Under the pieces are notes generated by a model, which was given only the letters and a program-made list of their open reading frames with translations, searched no databases and was not told the DNA's origin. Below are positions 26,056 through 34,608 of a stretch of 36,370 nt of DNA, piece by piece. The stretch is from NCBI GenBank assembly GCA_018053665.1, contig JAGPKZ010000014.1, positions 1-36,370 of the forward strand, in the 5' to 3' direction. The position numbers were made by a program, and so were the translations under genes. How positions within the stretch are numbered: the stretch's first letter is position 1; each line of letters begins with the position of its first letter. Origin of the DNA: Prevotella sp. (GTDB taxonomy: Bacteria; Bacteroidota; Bacteroidia; Bacteroidales; Bacteroidaceae).

Positions 26056-26086
26056 AATTAGGTGAAAAATAACTTTTCACCTAATT
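26056..26086 (-). terminator. Terminator of uxaB
   Basis: AATTAGGTGAAAA (26056-26068) is perfectly complementary to TTTTCACCTAATT (26074-26086). On the minus strand it is followed by TTTGTTTTTT, so it terminates transcription coming from uxaB. Confidence 0.85.
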
Positions 26087-26103
26087 CATTTATATTCTAT
26101 TTT

Positions 26104-27585
26104 TTAAAGAATTGTCTTAACAGCTTCAAGCATTCCCTTTTCCTGAATCAGGTCAAGGTCTTTCTTTACGAGTTCTGCAAGTCCTGGAACCGTCTTGTTC
26201 AGGTCTTCATGCCAAACATAATCAAATGCAAGAACACCTTCAGCAATCTTTTTGGTGTCGCCAGTAGCCCAAAGCTCTGCCAACTTATCCATTATCTTCT
26301 GATCATCGTTAGGAACGATAGGAGTACCGTCACTGCGCTTGCCACCTTTATAATATGTAATGATAGCTGCAAGTCCGAATACAAGTCCCTGTGGAAGTTC
26401 TTTCTTACGCTCTAGGTAAATCTTAACTCCAGGAAGATCACGAGTCTCAAACTTAGGGAAAGAGTTGAGCATGATGCTTGTTACCTGATGGTCTACAAAT
26501 GGATTCTCAAATCTCTCAAGTACATCACCGGCAAACTTCTGAAGTTCGTCTATTGGGAGGTCAAGAGTCTGCATCAGTTCATCAAACTGAACCTTGTGAA
26601 TATACTTGCCCAATACAGGATGCTCACATGCGTCACGTACGATGTTAACTCCACTGAGGAATGTAACAGGAGATAATACTGTGTGAGGGCCATTCAGCAA
26701 TGTAACCTTGCGAGCATGATATGGTTTTTCGTCGTCAGTGATAAGAACGTGGAGTCCGGCTTTGTCAGCAGGGAATTCATTCTTCAACTGCTCTACAGTC
26801 ATATTCTCGGCTTTCTCGATTACCCACAAGTGGAAACTCTCAGCCTTGACAACAAGATTATCCTTGTATGATATCTTCTGCTGTATCTCATTGATAGTAT
26901 CGCGAGGGAATCCAGGAACGATGCGGTCAACAAGAGTTGCGCAAACATAGTTGTATTTCTCAAACCAAGCCTTAAAGTCAGCGTAGTCAGCACCTAGATC
27001 TTCTTTCCAAAGTTCGATATACTTTTCGATGCAGTCCTTCAGATGGTGACCGTTAAGGAATATAAGTTCACAAGGCATTATAATCAATCCCTTTGTAGAA
27101 TCGCCATTGAAAGTCTTGTAACGATGATACAGCAACTGAACCAATTTGCCAGGATAGCTTGAAGCAGGAGCGTCAGCAAATTTACAGCTGTCATCATAAG
27201 CAATACCAGCCTCTGTGGTATTTGATATAACGAAGCGAATTTCTGGTTGCTCGGCAAGAGCCATGAAAGCCTGATTCTGTGAGTAAGGGTTTAATGCTCT
27301 GCTAATAACGTCAATGCGCTGAAGTGTGTTTACAGGCTCTCCGTTTTCCTTACCCTGAAGATTTACGTGATACAGACAATCCTGTCCGTTGAGCCAGTCT
27401 GCCATACCTCTTTCAATAGGTTGAACAACGACAACGCTACCATTGAAATCTGTCTTCTGATCTGTATTCCAAATAATCCAATCAACAAATGCGCGCAGAA
27501 AATTACCTTCACCAAACTGAATAATTTTCTCAGGCATTACGCTCTTAGGAGCGGTACGCTTGTTCAAAGCTTTTAATTCTTTCAT
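26104..27585 (-). CDS. uxaB: Tagaturonate reductase (altronate oxidoreductase)
   Basis: Reduces D-tagaturonate to D-altronate with NADH in galacturonate breakdown. 493 residues. The N-terminal nucleotide-binding segment is IIQFGEGNFLRAFVDW (21-36). The polyol-dehydrogenase signature KxxxxNxxH is K293-N298-H301 in RKVTLLNGPHT. Length and motifs fit UxaB, though related mannonate oxidoreductases (UxuB) are close; DxxE-type details cannot be judged by eye. It is not clustered with uxaA, uxaC or transport genes here. Upstream lies a -7 box and two operator-like palindromes, which suggests repression without the sugar acid. Confidence 0.92.
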   Translation of the reverse strand: MKELKALNKRTAPKSVMPEKIIQFGEGNFLRAFVDWIIWNTDQKTDFNGSVVVVQPIERGMADWLNGQDCLYHVNLQGKENGEPVNTLQRIDVISRALNPYSQNQAFMALAEQPEIRFVISNTTEAGIAYDDSCKFADAPASSYPGKLVQLLYHRYKTFNGDSTKGLIIMPCELIFLNGHHLKDCIEKYIELWKEDLGADYADFKAWFEKYNYVCATLVDRIVPGFPRDTINEIQQKISYKDNLVVKAESFHLWVIEKAENMTVEQLKNEFPADKAGLHVLITDDEKPYHARKVTLLNGPHTVLSPVTFLSGVNIVRDACEHPVLGKYIHKVQFDELMQTLDLPIDELQKFAGDVLERFENPFVDHQVTSIMLNSFPKFETRDLPGVKIYLERKKELPQGLVFGLAAIITYYKGGKRSDGTPIVPNDDQKIMDKLAELWATGDTKKIAEGVLAFDYVWHEDLNKTVPGLAELVKKDLDLIQEKGMLEAVKTIL

Positions 27586-27638
27586 GATTAGTTTCCTATT
27601 TATTTTGTTTTTATGTTACTCATTTTTGAATTGTGATG

Positions 27639-27704
27639 CAAAGATAGCAAATAAACCTTTACGATAGTCTTTATTTTCATAAAAAACATGCGTAAAGGTT
27701 TACG
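27639..27704 (-). promoter_or_regulatory. uxaB promoter with two LacI-type operator candidates
   Basis: On the minus strand the -7 box is TATCTTTG (27639-27646). A perfect palindrome, CGTAAAGGTTTACG with a GG centre, lies at 27691-27704. A 12-of-14 copy lies in opposite orientation at 27650-27663, between the -7 and -33 positions. Their centres are 41 bp apart, about four helical turns. The form CGTAAA-NN-TTTACG resembles LacI-family operators. Confidence 0.5.
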
Positions 27705-27718
27705 TATTTCTGTAGTTT

Positions 27719-28897
27719 CTAATTTTTTAATATGCTTTTTATCTCTTCAAGGTTTCCGTCATTCTTTGCTGGAGTAATATTAAGTAGATGACACATTAAA
27801 TCGTATATGTCAACATTGCGGAAATGCGGAATTTCTGTTTTCTTGAAATCAGGTCCCATTGCACGGAATATTGCGTGCATATCGCTATATTCTGGATCAT
27901 ATCCGTGCATACCTCCAGTTGTTACCTCTTGGTCGTATACAAGCCAGCCTTCATCAGGTGATACTACAACGTCGCCAATGTTCTTGTTGCTGTCATAATG
28001 CAGATATGCAGGTATTTCATTTCTGCGCCATACTCGCTGATGAGGAATATCCTTTAATGCATTATACACTGAATCTATGTATTGCTTCTTGCAGTATATC
28101 TGTGCTGGCAAGTTTCCTTCAATGCGGTCAAACCAGTATGGTTTTAGATATTTGCGACATTCTATCTTTCTCTCTGGAGTTACCATAGTCATACCGTGAT
28201 CAGACACTACTATAAGGTTTACACTGTCTTTGCGTGGACCATTCTGTACGTTGTCCCAAAGGTCCTGAAGCATTCCGTCCATATTGCGAATTGCGTTCTT
28301 TGTGTTTACATCCTGTGGTCCGAAAGCGTGTCCGGTATGGTCTGGCTCCTCAAAGTAAACCATAATTAGGTCTGGTGCTTGTTTGCTGTTTATAGCCTGT
28401 GATGCAAGGGTTATCCTTTCAGAAACAGAAAGATGATTTGTATCGTAGTTGAAAAATACGTCAGGATATCCGTCTTTAAGTTTCACGTCAGAGCCTGGCC
28501 AATGGTATGTATATACTCTTTTACCTTGTTTCTTTGCTGTAATCCATACAGGTTCACCTTTATAATATTTACTGTCTGTTTTTGTCTTAGGATTGCTCAA
28601 TGAGAACACTTCGCCATCTTTTCGATTTACAAATGAGTTGGCTATAATTCCGTGATGGTCAGGATATAGTCCTGTAGCTAGTGTATAATGGTTTGGAAAT
28701 GTTTTTGATGGATATGATGGTATAAGTCCTGATTTTATACCGTTCTCAGCCATATAATTAATAAAAGGTGTATCATATAATTCTGGATAATCCCATCGGC
28801 ATCCATCCAAAGAGACTATAATTGTGTAGAAATTTTTACGAGCCAATGACGGTATTGTAAAAATAACAATAAAAAGCAGTGTAAGAATTTTTTTCAT
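27719..28897 (-). CDS. Secreted nucleotide pyrophosphatase/phosphodiesterase (NPP family)
   Basis: 392 residues with a signal peptide (about 1-19, ending IPSLA). It belongs to the alkaline phosphatase superfamily. Metal ligands and nucleophile are visible: D31 in VSLDGCRWD, the nucleophile T66 in PSKTFPNHYTL, D186 and H190 in EEPDHTGH, D233-H234 in VVSDHGM, and a late His in GGMHGYDP. This pattern is that of ectonucleotide pyrophosphatase/phosphodiesterases, which cleave phosphodiesters of nucleotides or lipids outside the cell; which substrate is used cannot be read here. It starts 3 bases after the recQ stop, so the two form one transcript. Confidence 0.9.
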   Translation of the reverse strand: MKKILTLLFIVIFTIPSLARKNFYTIIVSLDGCRWDYPELYDTPFINYMAENGIKSGLIPSYPSKTFPNHYTLATGLYPDHHGIIANSFVNRKDGEVFSLSNPKTKTDSKYYKGEPVWITAKKQGKRVYTYHWPGSDVKLKDGYPDVFFNYDTNHLSVSERITLASQAINSKQAPDLIMVYFEEPDHTGHAFGPQDVNTKNAIRNMDGMLQDLWDNVQNGPRKDSVNLIVVSDHGMTMVTPERKIECRKYLKPYWFDRIEGNLPAQIYCKKQYIDSVYNALKDIPHQRVWRRNEIPAYLHYDSNKNIGDVVVSPDEGWLVYDQEVTTGGMHGYDPEYSDMHAIFRAMGPDFKKTEIPHFRNVDIYDLMCHLLNITPAKNDGNLEEIKSILKN

Positions 28898-28900
28898 ATT

Positions 28901-30739
28901 TTATTTGATGTTATTGATTTCGTTTATAAAAACTTTTCCGTATTTAATTTTCTTATATTCGCCTATACCCGGTATGTTGCCGAATTCTTCAATGTTCTTA
29001 GGCTTTATCGTTGCTATTGCATGCAACACTTTGTCTGACATGACAATATATGCTGGATATCCTTGGGAGTCAGCAAGCTTTTTCCTCACTTTCTTCAATT
29101 CCTCGTATAGTTGTATGTCTTCAGCCTCAACAATGTATGCTTTGTTTATTAGAGAAACGTGCAATTCTGGAATATTATTGCGTTTAGTAGCTGTTTTAGC
29201 AACGCGTGGTTTTGTTGTTTCTTCTTGTGGAATAATCAGTGAGGCTTTCTCGCGTCCATATAAGATATCTTTTCCTAAAGGTGTGATTTTCACCTTGTTA
29301 TGGTCGTTGTAGGCAATTTCTATAAATCCCATTTGAAGCATTTGCAAAAGAAAATCCTGCCATGTTGCAACACTAAGATCCTTGCCAACACCATAAGTTT
29401 TAATGTTTTTGTAGCCGTTACGTAATACGCTTGTAGTGTTCATTCCTCTTAAAATCTCAACGATAGTACCTGCATGTATCTGCTCGTTGGTTCTTACGAT
29501 TGCACTAAGTGCCTTTTGAACTGTTGTAGTACCGTCAAATTTCTTTGGGGGATTGCTGCAAACATCGCAATTGTTACAATCATGATCTGCGGGTTCTCCG
29601 AAATAGTTTAGCAGAATTCTGCGTCTGCAAACTTGGCTTTCGGCATATTCCTGCATACGAGTCAGCTTTTCTGAGTTAATCTGTTGCTGTCCGCTTTCCT
29701 GAGCGAATTTCCTGAGAGTAATGATGTCAGCCATATTATAAAAAAGAATGGTTTCAGCTGGAGCTCCATCTCTTCCTGCACGACCAATTTCCTGATAAAA
29801 ACTCTCTATTGATTTCGGTAAGTTATAATGTAAAACCCATCTCACGTTGCTTTTGTCAATACCCATTCCAAAAGCAACTGTTGCACAAATCACCTGAATC
29901 TGATCCATTTTAAACAGATTTTGTATTCGGTTTCGTTCATCATTGCTCAGTCCGGCATGGTATGGTTGTGCTTCAATACCTAGTTTCTGTAAGTCTGTTG
30001 CAATACTTTCTGTCGTCTTTCTTGCCAAACAGTATATGATTCCTGCTTGGTTTGAGTGCCCAGTTATAAAAGACTCAATATAATTAAGTTTCTGTCTTTT
30101 GTTAAAGTTTCTCTTTACGTCAAGAGATAGGTTCGGCCTGTCAAAACTACTGACAAAAATATCCTTGTCAGTAACTCTTAGATTTAATTGCTTAATTATG
30201 TCAAGTCTGGTTATCTTGTCGGCAGTAGCTGTGAGTGCCATAATCGGAACATTTGGAAATTTCTCATGCAATATTCCTAGTTGGTTATACTCTGGTCTGA
30301 AATCATGTCCCCATTGGCTTATGCAATGTGCTTCGTCAATGGCAAAAAGACTGATTTCGATGTTCGCAAACAGATAGGGTATCTCTGATATTAGTCGTTC
30401 CGGTGAGACATATATCAGTTTTAAATCACCGCTTATGCATCTACGTCTAATAATCACGTCTTCATTATTGTCATTTCCGCTGTTGAGTGCTTCTGCCGGA
30501 ATTCCGTTTGCCTTGAGAGCCTCCACTTGGTCATGCATCAAACTTATGAGTGGTGATACCACGATGACAGTTCCTTTCATCGTCAGTGCCGGAACTTGAT
30601 AGCAAAGACTTTTGCCTCCTCCGGTAGGCATTAATACAACGGTGTCTTTACCCGAAATGATATTATTTATTATTTCAAGTTGATTTGGTCTAAAAAAATC
30701 ATACCCGAAATACTTCTTTAAGATGTGATTAATACCCAT
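28901..30739 (-). CDS. recQ: ATP-dependent DNA helicase RecQ
   Basis: 3'-5' helicase of DNA repair and recombination. From the ATG at 30739 it has 612 residues. Motif I is MPTGGGKS with K43, motif II is DEAH (135-138), and motif VI is [10 protein letters not shown]. The RecQ zinc site is C371, C388, C391 and C394. A winged helix (about 405-515) and a C-terminal HRDC-like domain (about 540-612) follow. An in-frame ATG 51 bases upstream (30790) is rejected because the -7 box TATCTTTG (30757-30764, minus) lies between the two. The NPP gene follows after 3 bases. Confidence 0.95.
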   Translation of the reverse strand: MGINHILKKYFGYDFFRPNQLEIINNIISGKDTVVLMPTGGGKSLCYQVPALTMKGTVIVVSPLISLMHDQVEALKANGIPAEALNSGNDNNEDVIIRRRCISGDLKLIYVSPERLISEIPYLFANIEISLFAIDEAHCISQWGHDFRPEYNQLGILHEKFPNVPIMALTATADKITRLDIIKQLNLRVTDKDIFVSSFDRPNLSLDVKRNFNKRQKLNYIESFITGHSNQAGIIYCLARKTTESIATDLQKLGIEAQPYHAGLSNDERNRIQNLFKMDQIQVICATVAFGMGIDKSNVRWVLHYNLPKSIESFYQEIGRAGRDGAPAETILFYNMADIITLRKFAQESGQQQINSEKLTRMQEYAESQVCRRRILLNYFGEPADHDCNNCDVCSNPPKKFDGTTTVQKALSAIVRTNEQIHAGTIVEILRGMNTTSVLRNGYKNIKTYGVGKDLSVATWQDFLLQMLQMGFIEIAYNDHNKVKITPLGKDILYGREKASLIIPQEETTKPRVAKTATKRNNIPELHVSLINKAYIVEAEDIQLYEELKKVRKKLADSQGYPAYIVMSDKVLHAIATIKPKNIEEFGNIPGIGEYKKIKYGKVFINEINNIK

Positions 30740-30756
30740 AAAAGCTAAAATTTCAA

Positions 30757-30764
30757 CAAAGATA
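30757..30764 (-). promoter_or_regulatory. -7 box of the recQ promoter
   Basis: TATCTTTG on the minus strand, 17 bases before the chosen recQ start. No TTTG is seen at the -33 position. Confidence 0.45.
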
Positions 30765-30795
30765 ATGCTTTTTTTGTAAAAAAGTTGCAATAAAA

Positions 30796-30827
30796 CTTGA
30801 TTTATTAATTATTTATATTTAATTTTG
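30796..30827 (+). promoter_or_regulatory. Promoter of the AraC/AT-hook regulator
   Basis: CTTG (30796-30799, one mismatch to TTTG) and TAATTTTG (30820-30827) with a 20-base spacer. The leader contains AAAGGAGGT (30837-30845), a strong anti-SD match, but it ends 17 bases before the ATG, too far for a normal ribosome binding site. Confidence 0.5.
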
Positions 30828-30862
30828 CAAACATATAAAGGAGGTAATTAATCTAAATTATT

Positions 30863-31360
30863 ATGGCAAAATATAACATTACCGAGAAAAAGGAGAAAGA
30901 GGCTGCGTATCGCACCCTTGTTAGCCCCGGGCTCATGGATGAGTTTAAAGAGAAGATTCTTGAGATTATTCTAATTCAGAAGAAATACAAGGATAAAGAT
31001 TACTCTGCTAAGAAATTGGCTGAGGAGTTGGGTACAAACACTCGTTACATCTCTGCGGTTGTCAATGTGAGATTTCACATGAACTACACGTCTTTTGTCA
31101 ATAAGTATAGAATTGAGGAAGCTATGACTTTGTTGGTTGACAGAAGATTTAAGGATTTGAATATGGAGGATATTTCAGATATGGTAGGCTTCTCAAACAG
31201 ACAGTCTTTCTATGCATCTTTTTTCAAGTTAAATGGATGTACTCCGAGAGACTATAAGTTGCGTCACCTTAAGAAACATCCTACTTTATTGGAAGAACCT
31301 AAAAAACGTGGACGCAAACCTGGTTCAAAGAACAGGCTAAAGACAGACGTAGAAGATTAA
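30863..31360 (+). CDS. AraC-type HTH regulator with a C-terminal AT-hook
   Basis: 165 residues. An N-terminal helical part (about 1-45) is followed by an AraC-type double helix-turn-helix (about 46-137: YSAKKLAEELGTNTRYISAVVN, then MEDISDMVGFSNRQSFYASFFKLNGCTPRDYK). The tail has EEPKKRGRKPGSKNR, with the AT-hook core RGRKPG (149-154) that binds the minor groove of AT-rich DNA. There is no ligand-binding domain or membrane segment, so it cannot sense a sugar as classic AraC proteins do. It may be a small nucleoid-associated or accessory regulator. It is a single gene with its own promoter and terminator. Confidence 0.85.
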   Translation: MAKYNITEKKEKEAAYRTLVSPGLMDEFKEKILEIILIQKKYKDKDYSAKKLAEELGTNTRYISAVVNVRFHMNYTSFVNKYRIEEAMTLLVDRRFKDLNMEDISDMVGFSNRQSFYASFFKLNGCTPRDYKLRHLKKHPTLLEEPKKRGRKPGSKNRLKTDVED

Positions 31361-31386
31361 TGCGAAGAGCATATTAAAAAATTAAT

Positions 31387-31429
31387 GAGTCCGCAGGTAA
31401 GGGTAATAACTTTTCCTGCGGACTCTTTT
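31387..31429 (+). terminator. Terminator after the AraC/AT-hook gene
   Basis: GAGTCCGCAGG (31387-31397) pairs perfectly with CCTGCGGACTC (31415-31425), followed by four T. Confidence 0.88.
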
Positions 31430-31467
31430 GAGTTAATAATGGTTACAATTAATTGAGTTTAAGAAAA

Positions 31468-33402
31468 ATGAATTATACTGATGAAAGATTTGCAGATTTG
31501 CAAATGTTGAGATATAAACTTTCAGGATTTGAAGATTTGTCATTGAAACAAAAGATTTATATATATTATCTTGCCAAAGCTACTATTGCCGGTCGTGATA
31601 TAACTTTCCAGCAATTCGGAAAATATAATCTGAAAATACGAAAAGTTCTTGAGGCTATTTATATCAACTATAGTGGAAACAGAGATGATGATGCATTCAA
31701 GTCCCTTGTGGTGTATTTAAAGCGTGTATGGTTTTCTAGCGGAATCCATCATCACTATGGTTGTAACAAGTTCATCCCTGAGTTTACACGTGAATTCTTT
31801 ATTCATGCTTTTAATTCTCTTTCTGATTTACAGTTAGGTATAAATGCAGATGAAGACAGAGATAATCTTCTTAAAGAACTTCTGTCGGTGGTCTTCGATG
31901 CTGACTTTATGCCTAAAAGAGTTAATCAGGCTGATGGAGCTGATTTGATAAAAACGTCTGCCTGCAATTATTATGATGGCGTTAATCAAAAGGAAGTTGA
32001 ACAGTTCTATGCTAAGTTGAAAGATCCTAGCGATAAGCGTCCTGTTTCTTATGGACTCAACACAAAGCTAGTGAAGCAAGACGGACAGATAAAAGAACTT
32101 GTATGCAAAGCCGATTCTTTGTATGGTGACAAGATATGCAATATAATCCATTGGCTTGGTAAGGCTTCTGAATATACAGAGAACGAACAGCAGAAAAAGG
32201 TTATATCAACTCTTATAAAGTATTATAAGACAGGTGATTTAAGAATCTTTGATGAATATTCTATCGAATGGTTGAAAGAGCAGGATGGCATGGTGGATTT
32301 CATCAATGGCTTTATCGAAGTATATGGTGACCCTCTAGGTCTCAAAGGCTCTTGGGAAGGCATTGTTGAATATAAAAATATGGAAGCTACAAAGCGTACG
32401 AAGACCATCAGCGATAATGCTCAGTGGTTTGAGGACCATTCTCCTGTTGCACCTGAATTCCGTAAACCTAAGGTGAAGGGCGTTACGGCCAACGTTATTT
32501 GTGCAGCTATGCTTGGTGGTGATGAATATCCGGCTTCGGCAATTGGCATCAATCTTCCTAATGCCGACTGGATAAGGGCAGAGCATGGTTCAAAAAGTAT
32601 AACTATCTGTAATCTTACCGAGGCATATAGCAAGGCTGCTCATGGAAATGGTTTCATGACAGAGTTTGTTATTGACAAGGCAACAAATGATTTGATAGAG
32701 AAGTATGGTGATGTATGTGATGATTTGCATACCGACCTTCACGAATGCTTGGGACATGGAAGCGGAAGATTGCGCGCTGGAACAGATCCTGATGCACTAA
32801 AGGCTTATGGAAATACAATAGAAGAAGCTAGGGCAGATTTGTTTGGACTTTATTATATCGCTGATGATAAATTGATTGAGCTTGGTCTAGTCCCCAATAA
32901 AGAGGCTTATAAAAGCCAGTATTACACATATATGCAGAATGGTCTGCTTACTCAGTCTGTACGTATCAGTCTTGGTTCAGATATAGAAGAGGCTCACATG
33001 AGAAATCGTGCGCTTATCGCAAACTGGGCACTGGATTTGGATAAGGACAATACAGTTGTAAATATTGTAGAACGTGATGGTAAGCATTATGTGGAAATAA
33101 AGGATTATGAGGCTTTACGAAATATCTTTGCCCAAGAACTTCATGAGATTCAGAGAATAAAAAGTGAAGGCGATTTAGATATGGCAAAGAGTCTTGTGGA
33201 GAAATATGGTATTAAACTAAATCCGAATTTGCATAGCGAGGTGTTGCGTAGATATGAATTGCTTAATATCGCTCCCTATAAGGGATTTATTAATCCTTGG
33301 ATGAAACCTCAATATGATGCAGACGGAAACATTAAGGATATAGTTTTAGACTACACTGAAACTTATTCACATCAGATGCTCAGATATTCTGGTGAATACT
33401 AA
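31468..33402 (+). CDS. M49-family dipeptidyl peptidase III-type zinc peptidase
   Basis: 644 residues from the ATG at 31468; an in-frame TTG at 31453 adds five residues and is less likely. The zinc motif is HECLGH (H425, E426, H430), the HExxxH form found only in the M49 family, and the third ligand lies in EEARAD (452-457). The short gap between the motifs (about 22 residues) matches bacterial M49 enzymes, whereas eukaryotic DPP III has about 50. There is no signal peptide, so it probably trims dipeptides from cytoplasmic peptides. Such genes are sometimes annotated as plain Zn-dependent hydrolases. The next gene starts 18 bases downstream and is probably co-transcribed. Confidence 0.9.
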   Translation: MNYTDERFADLQMLRYKLSGFEDLSLKQKIYIYYLAKATIAGRDITFQQFGKYNLKIRKVLEAIYINYSGNRDDDAFKSLVVYLKRVWFSSGIHHHYGCNKFIPEFTREFFIHAFNSLSDLQLGINADEDRDNLLKELLSVVFDADFMPKRVNQADGADLIKTSACNYYDGVNQKEVEQFYAKLKDPSDKRPVSYGLNTKLVKQDGQIKELVCKADSLYGDKICNIIHWLGKASEYTENEQQKKVISTLIKYYKTGDLRIFDEYSIEWLKEQDGMVDFINGFIEVYGDPLGLKGSWEGIVEYKNMEATKRTKTISDNAQWFEDHSPVAPEFRKPKVKGVTANVICAAMLGGDEYPASAIGINLPNADWIRAEHGSKSITICNLTEAYSKAAHGNGFMTEFVIDKATNDLIEKYGDVCDDLHTDLHECLGHGSGRLRAGTDPDALKAYGNTIEEARADLFGLYYIADDKLIELGLVPNKEAYKSQYYTYMQNGLLTQSVRISLGSDIEEAHMRNRALIANWALDLDKDNTVVNIVERDGKHYVEIKDYEALRNIFAQELHEIQRIKSEGDLDMAKSLVEKYGIKLNPNLHSEVLRRYELLNIAPYKGFINPWMKPQYDADGNIKDIVLDYTETYSHQMLRYSGEY

Positions 33403-33420
33403 TAAATAAAATAGATTAAT

Positions 33421-34029
33421 ATGGAAACTAACGATAAATTAAAAAATATAAAGCAGAGTTTCAGACTTGTTATGAACGGTCCTGCATCGCAGTCAATGCG
33501 TGAGAAGGGACTTAACTACAAGATAAACTGGGGGGTACCTTTCACAACGTTGCGTGATATGGCTGCCGAATATGGCAAAGATTACGATTTAGCCATAGCC
33601 CTGTTTAAGGAAAACATCAGAGAATGTAAAATCCTGGCTACTATGATAATGCCAGTTGATAAGTTTGAAGCAGACTTGGCTGATTTATGGATGGAGCAGA
33701 CCGACAATCAGGAATTAGCAGAAATGTTGGCGTTTAATTTGTTGCAATACACATCTTACGCGCCGGCAATAGCCTATAAATGGATTGCGACAGATAACAA
33801 TATATATCAAATATGTGGTTACAGCATTCTATCACGTCTTTTCATGAACGGGCAAGAACTCAACGACAGGGGAATGGATGAATATCTCGACCAGGCAGCA
33901 GCTGCATTGCGAGGCGATAATATCGGTTTGAAGCATGCTGCACTCAACAGTATAATGAGATTTATGGAATTGGGAGAAACATTTGAAAAAGCCGCACGTG
34001 TCACATTAAAGGACATCATAGAAATTTAA
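33421..34029 (+). CDS. AlkD-like DNA alkylation repair family protein
   Basis: 202 residues, all helical, with a HEAT-repeat pattern resembling AlkD. Recognisable segments are NYKINWGVPFTTLRDMAAEYGKDYDLAIALF, ATMIMPVDKFEADLADLWMEQ, and the repeated LLQYTSYAPAIAYKWI / GYSILSRLF / HAALNSIMRFMELG blocks. AlkD removes bulky alkylated bases without flipping. The catalytic and DNA-contacting residues cannot be verified by eye, and several Bacteroidales homologues lack proof of activity. It follows the M49 peptidase gene by 18 bases. Confidence 0.75.
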   Translation: METNDKLKNIKQSFRLVMNGPASQSMREKGLNYKINWGVPFTTLRDMAAEYGKDYDLAIALFKENIRECKILATMIMPVDKFEADLADLWMEQTDNQELAEMLAFNLLQYTSYAPAIAYKWIATDNNIYQICGYSILSRLFMNGQELNDRGMDEYLDQAAAALRGDNIGLKHAALNSIMRFMELGETFEKAARVTLKDIIEI

Positions 34030-34074
34030 ATTCAAAAAAGTGTTGTTATATTCTTCATTTTGATTTAAAATTCG

Positions 34075-34082
34075 TAATTTTG
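34075..34082 (+). promoter_or_regulatory. -7 box of the Fur-family regulator / purA transcript
   Basis: TAATTTTG, 28 bases before the ATG at 34111. The only nearby TTTG (34059-34062) is too close at 12 bases, so the -33 box is uncertain. Confidence 0.45.
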
Positions 34083-34110
34083 TGCGTCTTAAAGTTACTA
34101 AAGCGTTTTA

Positions 34111-34596
34111 ATGGAAAAAGAGGTTATACAAGCAGTTCATGAACTTCTAGATAAATATCTAGAAACAAGTAAGCACCGCAAGACTCCGGAACGATATGCT
34201 GTTCTCGACGCGGTGTTTGCTATGAAAGGACGGTTTTCCATTGAAAGTCTCAGTGAACAGTTATTAAAAAAGAACTTCAGAGTTAGCAGAGCCACTTTAT
34301 ACAATACGCTAAAGCTGTTTTTAAAACTAAGGCTCGTAGTTAGACATCATCTTCCTGAAGGTATAAAGTACGAAGCTTCATATACAGACAGCGGACACAT
34401 ACATTTGGTATGCAACGTATGCGGAAAGGTAACAGAGATCATTTCACCCGAAATTAAACAGGCAATAGACGAAACTAAATATGGACGATTTCATAAAGAC
34501 AGTTTCATGCTTTATGTTAACGGTGTTTGCAGTAAATGTCAATCAAAGCTTGCAAGACTGAATACTCGAAAGTCGGATAAGTCTAAAAAGCAATAA
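34111..34596 (+). CDS. Fur-family metal-responsive transcriptional regulator
   Basis: 161 residues. The N-terminal winged helix includes KTPERYAVLDAVF and VSRATLYNTLKLFLKL (57-72). The dimer and metal domain includes HIHLVCNVCGKV with H96, H98, C101 and C104, and GVCSKCQ with C140 and C143, the structural zinc site of many Fur proteins. Whether it responds to iron, zinc or peroxide cannot be decided. The basic tail (KSDKSKKQ) is short. purA begins 12 bases later, so the regulator and purA are probably one transcript. Confidence 0.9.
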   Translation: MEKEVIQAVHELLDKYLETSKHRKTPERYAVLDAVFAMKGRFSIESLSEQLLKKNFRVSRATLYNTLKLFLKLRLVVRHHLPEGIKYEASYTDSGHIHLVCNVCGKVTEIISPEIKQAIDETKYGRFHKDSFMLYVNGVCSKCQSKLARLNTRKSDKSKKQ

Positions 34597-34608
34597 TCTA
34601 CAAATAAA

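Noticed and set aside
26062-26415. 117-codon plus-strand frame over the 3' end of uxaB
   Set aside because: It starts in the uxaB terminator and is otherwise antisense to uxaB.
30740-30790. Longer recQ start at 30790
   Set aside because: A -7 box (30757-30764) lies between that ATG and the conserved N-terminus, so the extra 17 codons would be upstream of transcription start.
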